Notes: a model not told the origin generated them from the sequence alone. A stretch of DNA of 64,000 nt from Herbaspirillum sp. AP02 (GCF_015767275.1 NZ_JADWMY010000018.1:1-64000), one strand, 5' to 3'. Positions 47,401-57,254 are shown, counted from the stretch's first letter. A program made the numbers and translations.

Positions 47401-48427
47401 CAAGGCGCAGCGCCTGGGCAATGACCTGTTGAAGAAGCTGGCCAAGAAGCAGACCCAGAAACCTGCAGCCACGGTCGGCAAGGCGCCGATCAAGGAACAG
47501 GTGATCCACTTCATCAACAAGAAGATGCCGGGCAACCTGCCCAAGAAGACCGCGCGTGCCTTGCTGGATATCGAGGATGACAAGATCGTCCCCATCATCC
47601 GCAATCCCAAGACCACCACGGCCGATACCGAGGCGGTGTTCTACTTCCCCGGCTGCGGCTCGGAGCGCCTGTTCTCGCAGGTCGGCCTGGCCACCCAGGC
47701 GATGTTGTGGAACGTGGGCGTGCAGACGGTGCTGCCGCCGGGTTACCTGTGCTGCGGTTACCCGCAACGCGGCACCGGCGACTTCGCCAAGGGCGAGAAG
47801 ATCATCACCGACAACCGCGTGCTGTTCCATCGCATGGCCAACACGCTGAACTACCTCGACATCAAGACCGTCGTGGTCTCCTGCGGTACCTGCTACGACC
47901 AGTTGCAGGGCTATGAATTCGAGAAGATCTTCCCCGGCTGCCGCATCATCGATATCCACGAATACCTGCTGGAAAAGGGCGTCAAGCTGGAAGGCGTGAC
48001 CGGTACCCGTTACATGTACCACGATCCCTGCCACACCCCGATGAAGCTGCAGGACCCGCTGAAGACGGTCAACTCGCTCATCACCACGGTGGACGCGCAG
48101 AAGATCGAGAAGAACGACCGCTGCTGCGGCGAGTCGGGTACCTTCGGCGTCTCGCGTCCGGATGTCTCGACCCAGGTCCGCTTCCGCAAGGAAGAGGAAA
48201 TGAAGAAGGGCAGCGACAAGGTGCGCGCCGATGGTTTCACCGGCGACGTCAAGATCCTGACTTCCTGCCCGTCCTGCTTCCAGGGCCTGTCGCGCTACAA
48301 CGAGGATGCCGGCACCACTGCCGATTACATCGTGGTCGAGATGGCGCGTCACCTGCTGGGCGAAAACTGGATGCCGGAATACGTCGAGCGCGCCAACAAT
48401 GGTGGCATCGAACGTATCCTGGTGTAG
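44426..48427 (+). CDS. Large FAD/4Fe-4S oxidoreductase (DUF3683, D-lactate dehydrogenase-like)
   Basis: A 1333-residue fusion. It has an N-terminal DUF3683-type region (about 1-180), an FAD-binding PCMH domain (about 190-420, [11 protein letters not shown] and [17 protein letters not shown]), an FAD-linked oxidase C-terminal domain (to about 830, [14 protein letters not shown]), two 4Fe-4S motifs ([11 protein letters not shown] near 862; [12 protein letters not shown] near 925) and two CCG domains (near 1075 and 1230) as in GlpC/LldE proteins. It probably oxidises a 2-hydroxy acid such as D-lactate or glycolate and feeds electrons to the respiratory chain. The substrate is inferred. HIT and ubiquinone genes follow. 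Confidence 0.88.
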   Translation: MNAPAQIQALLTDAPHGATPPRLREIPYNYTSFSDREIVIRLLGEASWSLLDELRGKRQTGRSARMLYEVLGDIWVVRRNPYLQDDLLDNPKRRAALIEALNHRLNEVDKRRLATDLAEAGDAEAQRRSASVEALLKAAKKAIADFAEEFRQTYDLRRRANKVLGRYTAKDNIKFDGLSRVSHVTDATDWRVEYPFVVLTPDTEDEMAGLVKACIELGLTIIPRGGGTGYTGGAIPLTPLSAVINTEKLEQLGAVEMEILPGLDQPYATIYSGAGVVTKRVSDAAEKAGFVFAVDPTSAEASCIGGNVAMNAGGKKAVLWGTALDNLASWRMVDPQGDWLEVTRLDHNLGKIHDVEVARFKLEWSHPGEKGQKTEVFKTEILEISGKKFRKEGLGKDVTDKFLSGLPGVQKEGCDGLITSARWILHKMPKQTRTVCLEFFGQARDAIPSIVEIKDYLDAETKRGGAILAGLEHLDERYLRAVGYATKSKRGVLPKMVLIGDIVGDDENAVAAAASEVIRMANNRVGEGFVAVSPEARKKFWLDRSRTAAIAKHTNAFKINEDVVIPLNRMGEYTDGIERINIELSIKNKLQLLAELDSFFVKGNLPLGKSDDAEGDDIPAAEMLEDRVHQAETLLEQTHARWSYLLANLDKPLTEAKAELAALGLEKMLPVFEQRLLDQPGAAVFHVVQDRTVRISWKQEVRAQLRQIFSGAAFKLILEECQAIHKRVLRGRVFVALHMHAGDGNVHTNIPVNSDHYEMLQDAHVAVARIMKLARSLDGVISGEHGIGITKLEFLTEDEIGEFRDYKKRVDPEGRFNKGKLLNLPGMEADLSNAYTPSFGLMGHESLIMQQSDIGAIASSVKDCLRCGKCKPVCSTHVPRANLLYSPRNKILATSLLVEAFLYEEQTRRGVSIKHWEEFEDVADHCTVCHKCVTPCPVDIDFGDVSMNMRNLLRKMGKKSFNAGTNAAMFFLNATDPATINATRKVMTQWGFKAQRLGNDLLKKLAKKQTQKPAATVGKAPIKEQVIHFINKKMPGNLPKKTARALLDIEDDKIVPIIRNPKTTTADTEAVFYFPGCGSERLFSQVGLATQAMLWNVGVQTVLPPGYLCCGYPQRGTGDFAKGEKIITDNRVLFHRMANTLNYLDIKTVVVSCGTCYDQLQGYEFEKIFPGCRIIDIHEYLLEKGVKLEGVTGTRYMYHDPCHTPMKLQDPLKTVNSLITTVDAQKIEKNDRCCGESGTFGVSRPDVSTQVRFRKEEEMKKGSDKVRADGFTGDVKILTSCPSCFQGLSRYNEDAGTTADYIVVEMARHLLGENWMPEYVERANNGGIERILV

Positions 48428-48439
48428 GCACGGGAGCCC

Positions 48440-48889
48440 ATGATGAGTCAGACCCCTGCATGCGAACTGTGCGCCGGTGACGGCGGCGAGGTGCTGTGGC
48501 GCCATCCGGAGTTCCGGGTGGTGCTGGTCGATGAGCCGGATTACCCTGGCTTTTGCCGCGTGATCTGCAACACCCACGTCAAGGAAATGACCGATCTGGC
48601 GCCGGCCCAGCGTACACGCATGGCCAACGCCGTCTGGGCGGTGGAAGCGGCGCAGCGCGAAGTCATGCAACCCGAGAAGGTCAACCTGGCCACGCTGGGC
48701 AACATGACCCCGCACGTGCACTGGCATGTGATCCCGCGCTTCGTGGACGATCGTCATTTCCCCAGCCCGGTATGGGCCGAACCGCGCCGGCCGGCCGATG
48801 CCGCCAGTCTCGCCGCGCGTCGCGCCTGGCTGCCGCAACTGCGCGAAGCCGTGCGCCGGCAGCTGGATGCGGCGGGTTTGTCGGCCTGA
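48440..48889 (+). CDS. HIT-family nucleotide hydrolase/transferase
   Basis: A 149-residue histidine-triad protein. The catalytic HVHWHVIPR motif is near residue 94, preceded by the family's NTHVKEMTDL region. An N-terminal CELC may bind metal. HIT enzymes hydrolyse nucleotide phosphoramidates or dinucleoside polyphosphates; the substrate here is unassigned. It begins 12 bp after the oxidoreductase stop, so it is probably co-transcribed. ATG 48440 or 48443 may be used. Confidence 0.9.
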   Translation: MMSQTPACELCAGDGGEVLWRHPEFRVVLVDEPDYPGFCRVICNTHVKEMTDLAPAQRTRMANAVWAVEAAQREVMQPEKVNLATLGNMTPHVHWHVIPRFVDDRHFPSPVWAEPRRPADAASLAARRAWLPQLREAVRRQLDAAGLSA

Positions 48890-49031
48890 TTGCGCTGACT
48901 TGTCGCACCGGGCGTGATCAATCGCGTCCGGGTGCGGCCGATGTCACCGATGTCGCGGAGGCAGGGTGCAGCAGTGTTGCGAGCGTCATTTCTCCTCTCA
49001 CCGATTTCACACATTTCACAAGGGATAGCCC

Positions 49032-49454
49032 ATGAGCGCCCAGACTTCTCCGGTTCCGCTGTCCTTCAAGGTACGCAAGCTCTCGCGCGTGGTGGAGGTC
49101 GAGTTCGATGATGGCGTGATGTTTTCGCTGCCCTTCGAGCTCATGCGCGTGTACTCCCCCTCGGCCGAAGTGCGCGGCCATGGTCCCGGCCAGGAAGTGC
49201 TGCAGACCGGCAAGCGCGAGGTCGAGATCAACGGCATCGAACCGGTCGGCAACTACGGCGTCAAACCGCTGTTCTCGGACGGCCATGCCAGCGGCATCTT
49301 CACCTGGGACTATCTCTACCAGCTCGGCCGTGACCAGTCCGCGATGTGGGAAACCTATCTGCAGAAACTCGAAGCGGCGGGCTTCACCCGCGAGAGCGGG
49401 CGCGACCATCAGGCCGAGGCTGCAGGTGGTCACGGCTGCGGCCACTCGCACTGA
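49032..49454 (+). CDS. DUF971 (GBBH-like N-terminal domain) protein
   Basis: A 140-residue protein consisting of a gamma-butyrobetaine-hydroxylase-like N-terminal domain (about 10-105: LRVYSPSAEVRGH-type region, VGNYGVKPLFSDGHASGIFTWDYL) and a tail ending GGHGCGHSH that could bind metal. In betaproteobacteria it is regularly found just upstream of ubiE, but its role is not established. Confidence 0.88.
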   Translation: MSAQTSPVPLSFKVRKLSRVVEVEFDDGVMFSLPFELMRVYSPSAEVRGHGPGQEVLQTGKREVEINGIEPVGNYGVKPLFSDGHASGIFTWDYLYQLGRDQSAMWETYLQKLEAAGFTRESGRDHQAEAAGGHGCGHSH

Positions 49455-49505
49455 ACACTGCAAGGCCATGCTGATCCAGGGCAAACCGCAGCGTGGCCGG
49501 TCTCT

Positions 49506-49511
49506 TATAAT
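49506..49511 (+). promoter_or_regulatory. Perfect -10 box upstream of ubiE
   Basis: TATAAT in CTCTTATAATGTCG, 33 bp before the ubiE ATG. No good -35 is seen at 17 bp, so an activator or a non-standard promoter is possible. Confidence 0.45.
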
Positions 49512-49544
49512 GTCGTCTTCAACGTTACAGTTACAGGCCTAGCC

Positions 49545-50279
49545 ATGACCAACACCACCCATTTCGGTTACGAAACCGTCAAAGAAGAAGAGAAGGTCCG
49601 TAAGGTCGCGGAAGTGTTCCACTCCGTCGCCGCCAAGTACGACGTGATGAACGACTTCATGTCGGCTGGCCTGCATCGCATCTGGAAGGCTTTCACCATC
49701 GCCCAGGCGGGTGTTCGCCCTGGCTTCAAGGTACTTGATATTGCCGGTGGCACCGGTGACCTGTCCAAGGTCTTCGCCAAGCAGGCCGGTCCCAGCGGCG
49801 AAGTCTGGCTGACCGATATCAACGAATCCATGCTGCGCGTGGGCCGCGACCGCCTGCTCGACAAGGGCATCGTCACCCCCACCATGTTGTGCGATGCCGA
49901 GAAGCTGCCCTTCCCGGACAACTATTTCGACCGCGTTTCGGTGGCCTTCGGCCTGCGCAACATGACCCACAAGGATGCCGCCCTGGCCGAGATGCGCCGC
50001 GTGCTGAAACCCGGTGGCAAGCTGCTGGTTCTGGAATTCTCCAAGGTCTGGGAGCCACTGAAGAAGCCCTATGACGTGTACTCCTTCTCGGTCCTGCCGT
50101 GGCTGGGCAAGAAAGTTGCCAACGACGCCGACAGCTATCGCTACCTGGCCGAATCGATCCGCATGCACCCCGACCAGGAAACCCTGAAGCAGATGATGGA
50201 ACAGGTCGGTCTGGAGCGCGTACAGTATTTCAATCTGACCGCCGGCGTGGCCGCGCTGCATACCGGCATCAAGATGTAA
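49545..50279 (+). CDS. ubiE: Ubiquinone/menaquinone C-methyltransferase
   Basis: A 244-residue SAM-dependent methyltransferase adding the C-methyl group to the quinone ring. Motif I is [13 protein letters not shown]; the family blocks [10 protein letters not shown] and [13 protein letters not shown] are clear, and [13 protein letters not shown] gives motif III. It is first of the ubiE-Tim44-ubiJ-ubiB set typical of this group. Confidence 0.97.
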   Translation: MTNTTHFGYETVKEEEKVRKVAEVFHSVAAKYDVMNDFMSAGLHRIWKAFTIAQAGVRPGFKVLDIAGGTGDLSKVFAKQAGPSGEVWLTDINESMLRVGRDRLLDKGIVTPTMLCDAEKLPFPDNYFDRVSVAFGLRNMTHKDAALAEMRRVLKPGGKLLVLEFSKVWEPLKKPYDVYSFSVLPWLGKKVANDADSYRYLAESIRMHPDQETLKQMMEQVGLERVQYFNLTAGVAALHTGIKM

Positions 50280-50309
50280 GCCTGGCGGGCAGCGGCTGAG
50301 CTGGCGTGG

Positions 50310-50341
50310 CCCGGCATTAAGGCTGGCTTAATTCTGCCGGG
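50310..50341 (+). other. Hairpin downstream of ubiE
   Basis: CCCGGCA-TTAAG (50310-50321) pairs with CTTAA-TTC-TGCCGGG (50327-50341). It is a stable 12-bp stem with a three-base bulge and no T-tract; likely an mRNA 3'-end or intercistronic structure. Confidence 0.4.
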
Positions 50342-50422
50342 CGACAATGTCCCGGTTGGATCGCCAATCTGCTATGCGTTCCGGCCGCCCGCACTGAAGG
50401 CAACATCCACAAGAGGTAAGCC

Positions 50423-51409
50423 ATGAAAAAATTCCTGCTCGCACTGTTGCTGGCGATGACTTCGCTAGCTCTGCTCACGTCACCGGCCGAGGCCAAGCGC
50501 CTGGGCGGCGGTGGCTCCTTCGGCAAGCAATCGTCCAATTATTCGCGCCAGGCGGCACCGTCTTCGCCGTCCTACAGTCAGCCTGCCGCCACCCCGTATC
50601 GGCCCGCGACGCCAGCTGCCACGCCGCAAAGCGCCCCCCTGCCCAAGCCTGCCAGCCCCTGGCGTAACGTGCTGGGCGGCGCCTTGCTGGGCTTCGGCCT
50701 GGGCGCGCTGATGTCGCACTTCGGCATCGGCGGCGCGCTGGGTGGCATGCTGGGTTCGCTGCTGACCATCGCCTTGCTGTGCGCGGCGGTGATCTTCCTG
50801 ATCCGCATGTTTGCCCGTGGTCGCGAGGCGCAGAGCAACAATCCGGCCTATGCCACGCCGATGCCGGGCGTGAGCCCCATCGGCAGCGCCGCCGGTGCGA
50901 CACCTGAAATCGGCTCCGGCCTGCGTGACATCAACCCGCCGCCGGCCGTCTCCAGCGGTGCTCCGGCTGCGCTGCAAGGCAGCGGCCATGGTGGCTACGG
51001 TGGTACCGCCCAACCCGCGCAGATCCAGCACTGGGGTATCCCGGAGGGTTTCGATATCGCCGGTTTCGTGCGCAATGCCAAGACCTATTTCATCCGTCTG
51101 CAGGCCGCCTGGGATCGCGCCGATGCCAATGACATCCGTGAATTCACCTCGCCGGAAATGTTTGCCGAACTGCGCATGCAGCTTACCGAACGCGGTGTCG
51201 CACCCAATGCCACCGACGTGGTGCAGCTGGATGCCGAACTGCTGGGCATCGAGACCATGGCCTTCGATTACCTCGCCACCGTGCGCTTCCAGGGGCTGAT
51301 CAAGGAAGCTCCGGACGCCTCGGCCGAGCCCTTCGCCGAGATCTGGAACCTGTCCAAGCCGCTCAACGGCAGCGGCGGCTGGGTGCTGGCCGGTATCCAG
51401 CAGGTGTAG
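50423..51409 (+). CDS. Tim44-like domain membrane protein
   Basis: A 328-residue protein with a signal peptide (1-24, ending AEAKR), a Ser/Pro/Ala-rich low-complexity region (25-78), a Gly-rich segment and two hydrophobic helices (about 82-130), a second low-complexity stretch, and a C-terminal Tim44-like domain (about 195-327: FVRNAKTYFIRLQAAWDRAD...IREFTSPEMFAEL). The bacterial role is unclear; the family is usually found beside ubiquinone genes in this lineage. A strong terminator follows. Confidence 0.88.
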   Translation: MKKFLLALLLAMTSLALLTSPAEAKRLGGGGSFGKQSSNYSRQAAPSSPSYSQPAATPYRPATPAATPQSAPLPKPASPWRNVLGGALLGFGLGALMSHFGIGGALGGMLGSLLTIALLCAAVIFLIRMFARGREAQSNNPAYATPMPGVSPIGSAAGATPEIGSGLRDINPPPAVSSGAPAALQGSGHGGYGGTAQPAQIQHWGIPEGFDIAGFVRNAKTYFIRLQAAWDRADANDIREFTSPEMFAELRMQLTERGVAPNATDVVQLDAELLGIETMAFDYLATVRFQGLIKEAPDASAEPFAEIWNLSKPLNGSGGWVLAGIQQV

Positions 51410-51484
51410 CGGCGCCGGGCGGCGCTGGATCAAGGAACACGTGGCCCGTGAACCTTGCCGGCGCGCCAAGCTGTTACACTTGAG

Positions 51485-51515
51485 ACCGCCCGCTTGATCG
51501 GGCGGTTTTGTTTTT
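51485..51515 (+). terminator. Intrinsic terminator after the Tim44-like gene
   Basis: ACCGCCCG (51485-51492) and CGGGCGGT (51499-51506) pair perfectly around CTTGAT, followed by TTTGTTTTT. It separates ubiE/Tim44 from ubiJB, which must then have its own promoter or rely on read-through. Confidence 0.88.
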
Positions 51516-51594
51516 GCGGAGCTGAATATTGGTGAATTCTTCGCCGCTTCCGCGTTCTTATTGCTGTCCCCGGCTCAACCCGTCTCTGGAACCC

Positions 51595-52203
51595 ATGTCC
51601 GTGCTGCCCGACCCGTCCACCCTGGCCCTCGACCCGATGAAACCCGCCGCCGCGGTGATCAACCATCTGCTGGCGCAGGAGCCGTGGGCGCGCAATACCC
51701 TCATCACCCATGCCGGCAAGGTCGCCTGCATCGATACCGGCGCCATGCAGTTGCGGCTGCAGGTGGCCGGTGACGGCTACCTGCAGGATGTCCCCACCGA
51801 CGCGCCGGCCAATGTCACCATCCGCCTGAAGCTGTCGGATCTGCCGCTGATCGCCGCCAACCGCGAACGCGCCGTGTCCTACGTCAAGCTGGAGGGCGAT
51901 GCCGATTTTGCCAATGCCATTTCGCAACTGAGCCAGAAGCTGCGCTGGGATGCCGAGGATGACCTGTCACGCGTGGTCGGCGATGTCGCCGCCACCCGCA
52001 TCGTCTCTGGCGCGCGCGGTCTGTTCGAGGCTGCCCGCACCACCCAGCGCAAGCTGACCGAAAACCTGGCCGAGTATTTCCTGGAAGAACAACCGATGCT
52101 GATCCGCCCCCGCCAGCTGCAGGACTTTTCTGCCGACGTCGTGCGCCTGCGCGATGACCTGGAACGTCTGTCCAAGCGCATCGAGAAACTGGAGCGTCGC
52201 TAA
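51595..52203 (+). CDS. ubiJ: Ubiquinone biosynthesis accessory factor UbiJ
   Basis: A 202-residue SCP2-domain lipid-binding protein (about 35-125) that with UbiK supports the soluble Ubi complex, presumably holding the hydrophobic quinone intermediates. A coiled-coil-like C-terminus (DDLERLSKRIEKLERR) is typical. The TAA directly abuts the ubiB ATG. The start is uncertain: GGAG at 51518-51521 would suit TTG 51529 or GTG 51532, while ATG 51595 gives the family-like length. Confidence 0.88.
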   Translation: MSVLPDPSTLALDPMKPAAAVINHLLAQEPWARNTLITHAGKVACIDTGAMQLRLQVAGDGYLQDVPTDAPANVTIRLKLSDLPLIAANRERAVSYVKLEGDADFANAISQLSQKLRWDAEDDLSRVVGDVAATRIVSGARGLFEAARTTQRKLTENLAEYFLEEQPMLIRPRQLQDFSADVVRLRDDLERLSKRIEKLERR

Positions 52204-53778
52204 ATGCTGCTGCGTTCCATGCGTCTGCTCAAGATCATCCGCGTCGCCATTCTCTATGGCCTGGATGAAATCGTCGCCTCCGAATTCGCGCCGCCGCGCT
52301 TCGCCCGCATCGTCAACCGCATCTTCTTCTGGCGCGACCTGTCCGCGCCACGCGGCGAGCGCTTGCGTCGCGCACTGGAAGACCTGGGACCCATCTTCAT
52401 CAAGTTCGGCCAGGTGCTGTCGACCCGGCGCGACCTGATGCCGCCCGACATCGCCAACGAACTCACGCTGCTGCAGGACCGCGTGCCACCGTTCGAATCC
52501 GAACTGGCCGTCAGGCAGATCGAGAAATCGCTGGGCGCCCATCCGGACCTGCTCTTCGCCAGCTTCGAACGTACCCCGGTGGCCTCGGCCTCGATTGCCC
52601 AGGTCCACTTCGCCACCCTGAAGGATGGCAAGGAAGTCGCGGTCAAGGTGCTGCGCCCCGGCATGCGCGACATCATCGACCACGACATCGGCCTCATGCA
52701 CGTGGCCGCCGACTGGCTGGAGCGTCTGTGGGCGGATGGCCGCCGCCTGAAGGCCAAGGAAGTCGTGGGCGAGTTCGACAAGTACCTGCACGACGAACTG
52801 GACCTGATGCGCGAAGCCGCCAATGCCAGCCAGCTGCGCCGCAACTTCGCCGAATCGACGATGTTGATGGTGCCGGAGATGTACTGGGATTATTGCTCGT
52901 CCTCGGTGATCGTGATGGAGCGCATGCATGGCATCCCCATCTCGCAGACCGAGCGCCTGCGTGCGGAAGGGGTGGACCTGTCCAAGCTGTCGCGGGACGG
53001 CGTGGAGATATTCTTCACCCAGGTGTTCCGCGACGGCTTCTTCCATGCCGACATGCACCCCGGCAACATCCTGGTGTCGGTGGCGCCGGAAACCTTTGGC
53101 CGCTACATCGCGCTGGACTTCGGCATCGTCGGCACGCTCAATGATTTCGACAAGGACTACCTGTCGCAGAACTTCCTGGCCTTCTTCCGTCGCGACTACA
53201 AGCGCGTGGCCGAAGCCCATATCGAATCCGGCTGGGCGCCCAAGGATACCCGCGTCGATGAACTGGAAGCGGCCGTGCGTGCCTGCTGCGAACCCATCTT
53301 CGATCGTCCCCTGAAGGACATCTCCTTCGGCCAGGTGCTGCTGCGCCTGTTCCAGACTTCGCGCCGTTTCAATGTCGAGGTGCAGCCGCAACTGGTGCTG
53401 TTGCAGAAGACCCTGCTCAACGTCGAAGGCCTGGGCCGCCAGCTCGATCCCGACCTCGATTTGTGGAAGACCGCCAAGCCCTACCTGGAACGCTGGATGA
53501 GCGAGCAGATCGGCTGGCGCGGTTTCGTCGAGCAGTTGAAGGTCGAGGTGCCGCGCTACAGCCGTCTGCTGCCCGAGCTGCCGCGCCTGGCACACCAGGC
53601 GCTGGCCCGCTACACCAACGGCGAAGGCCAGCCGCAGAATGCCGAACTGATGCGCAAGCTCCTGGCCGAGCAGCGCCGCACCAACATGTTGCTCGGGGTG
53701 ATCGTCTATTTTGGCGGCGGGCTGATCGGCGGCATCATCGTGATCCAGGTGCTGATGCATGTGCTGAGGTTCTATTGA
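52204..53778 (+). CDS. ubiB: UbiB, ABC1/ADCK-type kinase-like protein
   Basis: A 524-residue atypical protein-kinase-like ATPase needed for ubiquinone synthesis. It has the KxGQ-type signature [32 protein letters not shown] (about 60-95), the ATP-site lysine in [21 protein letters not shown] as catalytic loop and ALDFGIVG in place of DFG, with two C-terminal hydrophobic helices (about 490-522) anchoring it to the membrane. It starts immediately after ubiJ. Confidence 0.96.
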   Translation: MLLRSMRLLKIIRVAILYGLDEIVASEFAPPRFARIVNRIFFWRDLSAPRGERLRRALEDLGPIFIKFGQVLSTRRDLMPPDIANELTLLQDRVPPFESELAVRQIEKSLGAHPDLLFASFERTPVASASIAQVHFATLKDGKEVAVKVLRPGMRDIIDHDIGLMHVAADWLERLWADGRRLKAKEVVGEFDKYLHDELDLMREAANASQLRRNFAESTMLMVPEMYWDYCSSSVIVMERMHGIPISQTERLRAEGVDLSKLSRDGVEIFFTQVFRDGFFHADMHPGNILVSVAPETFGRYIALDFGIVGTLNDFDKDYLSQNFLAFFRRDYKRVAEAHIESGWAPKDTRVDELEAAVRACCEPIFDRPLKDISFGQVLLRLFQTSRRFNVEVQPQLVLLQKTLLNVEGLGRQLDPDLDLWKTAKPYLERWMSEQIGWRGFVEQLKVEVPRYSRLLPELPRLAHQALARYTNGEGQPQNAELMRKLLAEQRRTNMLLGVIVYFGGGLIGGIIVIQVLMHVLRFY

Positions 53779-53822
53779 TGCAGGGCCGGTTTTGTAAATG
53801 ATATAAATAATTTCGAAAGAAG

Positions 53823-53843
53823 CGCCGGCACATGCCGGCGTTT
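53823..53843 (+). terminator. Weak terminator after ubiB
   Basis: CGCCGGC-ACAT-GCCGGCG, a perfect 7-bp GC stem followed by only TTTCG. It is plausible but not strong. Confidence 0.5.
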
Positions 53844-53876
53844 CGCATGTCGGACCAGCAGACAGGGATATAGGAC

Positions 53877-55328
53877 GTGGGAACCAACGACAACAGCTTG
53901 CCGGATGCGCGCGTGCGCATGTTGCCCTATATCGTGGCGGCGACCTTCTTCATGGAGTACCTGGACACTACCATCATCGCCACGGCCTTGCCGCAGATGG
54001 CCCAGTCCTTCGGTGTCGGTCCCAACGAACTGAGTCTGGGCATGACCGCCTACATGCTCACGCTGGCGGTGTTCATTCCCATCAGTGGTTGGGTGGCGGA
54101 CCGCTTCGGTTCGCGTACCGTGTTCGGCATGGCTATCGTCATCTTCACTCTGGCGTCCATCCTGTGCGGGTATTCGGAGAACGTCTGGCAATTCACGGCG
54201 GCGCGGGTCTTGCAGGGGCTGGGCGGAGCGATGATGGTGCCGGTCGGGCGCATGATCGTGGTGCGTAGCACGGGCAAGGAGCGGTTGATGAAGGCTATCG
54301 CCACCATTACCTGGCCAGCCATCGTGGCGCCGGTGGTGGGGCCTTCCATCGGTGGCTTCATCACCACCTATGCCTCGTGGCACTGGATCTTCCTGATGAA
54401 CGTGCCGTTCGGGATTGCGGCTTTCATCGCAGTGATGGCGGTGGTCCGCAACGAGCATGGCCACAGCCGGCGTCCGCTGGACCTGATCGGCTTCCTGCTC
54501 TCGGGCGCGGCGCTGACTTCGCTGCTGTATGGCACCGAGATCGCCAGCCACATGGAATCCAACATCAAGGTGGCGCTGGGCTTCGTGGCCCTGGGGGTGG
54601 CGCTGGGCGGGTGCGCCTGGTGGCACATGCAGCGCATCGAACATCCGCTGCTGGACTTTTCCAATCTGCGCATTCCCACCTATTCGGTGACCGTGCTGAC
54701 CGGTTCGCTCACGCGCATCGGCGTGGATGCGGTGCCTTACCTGATGCCCCTGATGTTCCAGATCGGTTTCGGTCTCACGGCATTCCAGTCGGGGCTGCTG
54801 CTGCTGGCGACCGCCCTGGGCAACCTGGGCATGAAGGCGTTCACCACGCGCATCCTGCAGCGTTTTGGTTTCCGCAGCGTGGCGCTGAACAATGCCGCCA
54901 TCGCCGGTTGTCTCATCATTGCCTGCGGCCTGCTCACGCCGGGCACGCCCTTGCCGGTGATCCTGGGGGTGATCTTCTGTTACGGCCTGTCGCGCTCGAT
55001 GCAGTTTTCCACGCTCGCCACGCTGGCCTATGCCGACATCAGCGATGCCCGCAAATCTTCCGCCAGCACACTCTGGAGCGTGGCGCAGCAGATGACCATC
55101 GGCATGGGCATCGCCTTTGGCGCGCTGGCCTTGCGCGTGGCGGCCTATCTGCGCGGGGAAGAGGTGGACGCCAGCGGCGCCCACTTTACGTTGGGCGATT
55201 TCCAGTGGGCCTTCGCGATGGCCGGCCTGGTGACGCTGGTCTCGGTGATCGGCTACCGTGGTCTGTCGCACGATGCCGGCAGCAATATCGGCGGCGGCAT
55301 GCGCGCCACCCGGCAGGGCAAGGCGTGA
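53877..55328 (+). CDS. MFS transporter, DHA2-type multidrug exporter
   Basis: A 483-residue major facilitator protein with about 14 hydrophobic segments. It has FMEYLDTTIIATALPQMAQSFG in helix 1, the loop 2-3 motif GWVADRFGSRTVFG and motif C-like PAIVAPVVGPSIGGFI. This is the DHA2 (EmrB/QacA, HsrA-like) drug:H+ antiporter group. The GTG start at 53877 follows TAGGAC; no better ATG is in frame. There is no EmrA-type adaptor nearby. It converges on the LysR gene with only 9 bp between stops. Confidence 0.88.
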   Translation: MGTNDNSLPDARVRMLPYIVAATFFMEYLDTTIIATALPQMAQSFGVGPNELSLGMTAYMLTLAVFIPISGWVADRFGSRTVFGMAIVIFTLASILCGYSENVWQFTAARVLQGLGGAMMVPVGRMIVVRSTGKERLMKAIATITWPAIVAPVVGPSIGGFITTYASWHWIFLMNVPFGIAAFIAVMAVVRNEHGHSRRPLDLIGFLLSGAALTSLLYGTEIASHMESNIKVALGFVALGVALGGCAWWHMQRIEHPLLDFSNLRIPTYSVTVLTGSLTRIGVDAVPYLMPLMFQIGFGLTAFQSGLLLLATALGNLGMKAFTTRILQRFGFRSVALNNAAIAGCLIIACGLLTPGTPLPVILGVIFCYGLSRSMQFSTLATLAYADISDARKSSASTLWSVAQQMTIGMGIAFGALALRVAAYLRGEEVDASGAHFTLGDFQWAFAMAGLVTLVSVIGYRGLSHDAGSNIGGGMRATRQGKA

Positions 55329-55337
55329 GGGCGATCT

Positions 55338-56264
55338 TCAGCCCAGCGCGTTGAAGCGCTGCGCCAGCCGCTGCTGGCGAAAATGTTCGACCACGAAATC
55401 GACGAAGACCCGGGTCTTGGCCGGCAACAGCCGTGCCGCCGTGAAATACAGCGACAGCATGCCGGTATCGACGTACCAGTCCGGCAATACCCGCACCAGG
55501 GTGCCGCGATCCAGGTAGATCAGGGCATGTGGCATCGAGACCAGGGTGATGCCCAGACCGGCCTCGGCCACCTCGCAGGCGGCGTTGGCGTCGCTCATGG
55601 TCATCCGCTGTTGCAAGGTCACCGGCGCCTGTTGGCCATGGCGGTCGCGCAGCGAGAACGGGCGGATGCGCCCGGTCTGCGGCGAGCGGATCAGCACGCC
55701 GGCATGGTCAGCCAGATCGGCCGGCGAGCGCAGCGCCGGGTGCGCTTCCAGATAGGCCGGTGAGGCCAGCAATACCCGGTGCGCCGGTGCCAGTTCGCGC
55801 GCCACCACCCCGGGCGAGAGTTCGGTACCGCCGGCAATGGCGGCATCGAATCCTTCCGTGATCAGGTCCACCGGGCGATTCTCGAAATGCCAGTCCGGCT
55901 GGATGCCCGGATAGCGACCCAGAAATTCCCCCAGCAAGGGCAGGATGTACTGGCGCCCGAACCCCGTTCCCATGCTGACCTTGAGCGTGCCGGCCGGCTG
56001 CCCGCCGGCGCTGGCCAGGTTGGCCACGGCGCTGCGGATGGCCTGCAGTCCGCCGGCCACCTCCTGCAGGAAGCGCTCGCCTGCTTCGGTCAGCGACAGC
56101 TTGCGAGTGCTGCGGTGGAACAGGCGCACCCCCAATGAAGACTCCAGCCGGGCCACGTTCTTGCCGACCGCGGCCGACGTCAGCCCTAGCTGGCGGGCTG
56201 CCGCCGAAAAGCTGCCGGCATGGGCCGCAGCGACGAAGCATTCGATGCTGGTCATGGTTTCCAT
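55338..56264 (-). CDS. LysR-family transcriptional regulator
   Basis: A 308-residue LysR protein (helix-turn-helix about 5-62, GSFSAAARQLGLTSAAVGKNVARLE; effector domain from about 90) of the branch often paired with oxidoreductase genes. It is divergent from the SDR gene at 56427 across 162 bp. A perfect 15-bp palindrome sits 12 bp upstream of its ATG, suggesting autoregulation. Confidence 0.92.
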   Translation of the reverse strand: METMTSIECFVAAAHAGSFSAAARQLGLTSAAVGKNVARLESSLGVRLFHRSTRKLSLTEAGERFLQEVAGGLQAIRSAVANLASAGGQPAGTLKVSMGTGFGRQYILPLLGEFLGRYPGIQPDWHFENRPVDLITEGFDAAIAGGTELSPGVVARELAPAHRVLLASPAYLEAHPALRSPADLADHAGVLIRSPQTGRIRPFSLRDRHGQQAPVTLQQRMTMSDANAACEVAEAGLGITLVSMPHALIYLDRGTLVRVLPDWYVDTGMLSLYFTAARLLPAKTRVFVDFVVEHFRQQRLAQRFNALG

Positions 56265-56275
56265 GGGGTCGATTC

Positions 56276-56290
56276 TAAACCATTGGTTTA
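56276..56290. promoter_or_regulatory. Candidate LysR operator, 15-bp palindrome
   Basis: TAAACCATTGGTTTA, perfect around a single central base, in the LysR/SDR gap and close to the LysR start. The size and symmetry fit a LysR recognition site. Confidence 0.6.
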
Positions 56291-56426
56291 AAAAGAAGAT
56301 AGTGATTGCCAGCTAGTCGCAACATAATTAAACGCCGATACTTGCTTCAACCCAGACGCAAACAGCACGGCGCCAACGGGTTCAACCCTACGCAATCACT
56401 TACGCATCTATCCAAGGAGCAAGATC

Positions 56427-57194
56427 ATGAGCAAGCAAATCACTACGACTTCCCACAACACCCTGGTGTCCAAGGTTGCCTTCGTCCAGGGCGGTTCGCG
56501 CGGCATCGGCGCGGCCATCGTGCAGCGTCTGGCGGCCGAAGGCGCCACCGTCGCCTTCACCTACGTCAGCTCGCCGGACAAGGCGCAGGCCCTGGTCAGC
56601 AGCGTGGAAGCCGCCGGTGGCCGCGCCCTGGCCATCCAGGCCGACAGCTCGGACGCGACCGCGCTGCAGCAAGCCATTCGCCTGGCTGCAGAAACCTTCG
56701 GTCGTCTCGATATCCTGGTGAACAATGCCGGTGTGCTGGCCATGGGTCCGATCGACCAATTCAAGCTGGAAGACCTGGATCGAACCCTGGCCGTGAACGT
56801 GCGCAGCGTCTTCGTCGCCACCCAGGAAGCTACTCGCTACATGGGCGACGGCGGTCGCGTCATCAGCATCGGCAGCACCAATGCCGAGCGCATGCCCTTC
56901 GCCGGCGGCGCCGTGTATGCGATGAGCAAGTCGGCCCTGGTGGGCTTGACCAAGGGTCTGGCGCGCGATCTGGGTCCGCGTGGCATCACCGTCAACAACG
57001 TGCAGCCCGGTCCGGTCGATACCGACATGAACCCGGCCAGCGGTGACTTCGCTGCCGTCATGACCGGCCTGATGGCCCTGCCGCGCTACGGCAAGGCCGA
57101 GGAAATCGCCAGCTTCGTGGCCTATCTCGCCGGTCCGGAATCGGGTTACATCACCGGCGCCAACCTGACCATCGACGGCGGTTTCGCAGCCTGA
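56427..57194 (+). CDS. Short-chain dehydrogenase/reductase (SDR)
   Basis: A 255-residue classical SDR. It has the nucleotide site GGSRGIG (22-28), NNAG (99-102), Tyr164 and Lys168 in YAMSK, and a C-terminal DGGFAA. The sequence is close to 3-oxoacyl-ACP reductase-like SDRs, but the substrate is unknown. AAGGAG precedes the ATG. It is probably controlled by the divergent LysR gene. The two SDRs in this window are only generally similar and are not recent duplicates. Confidence 0.92.
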   Translation: MSKQITTTSHNTLVSKVAFVQGGSRGIGAAIVQRLAAEGATVAFTYVSSPDKAQALVSSVEAAGGRALAIQADSSDATALQQAIRLAAETFGRLDILVNNAGVLAMGPIDQFKLEDLDRTLAVNVRSVFVATQEATRYMGDGGRVISIGSTNAERMPFAGGAVYAMSKSALVGLTKGLARDLGPRGITVNNVQPGPVDTDMNPASGDFAAVMTGLMALPRYGKAEEIASFVAYLAGPESGYITGANLTIDGGFAA

Positions 57195-57214
57195 TCCGGC
57201 TCTCGCCCGGGAGC

Positions 57215-57254
57215 AAAAAAAACCTCGCACCGGTGTGCACCGGGCGAGGTTTTT
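57215..57254. terminator. Bidirectional intrinsic terminator
   Basis: AACCTCGC (57221-57228) and GCGAGGTT (57244-57251) with an inner CCGGTGTGCACCGG dyad, A-run on the left and TTTTT on the right. It ends the SDR gene rightward and the trp operon leftward. Confidence 0.92.

Noticed and set aside
44624..48838. 1404-codon open frame on the minus strand
   Set aside because: It lies wholly antisense to the FAD/Fe-S oxidoreductase, which has clear domains and normal codon use. Long antisense frames are common in GC-rich genes, and this one shows no recognisable motifs.
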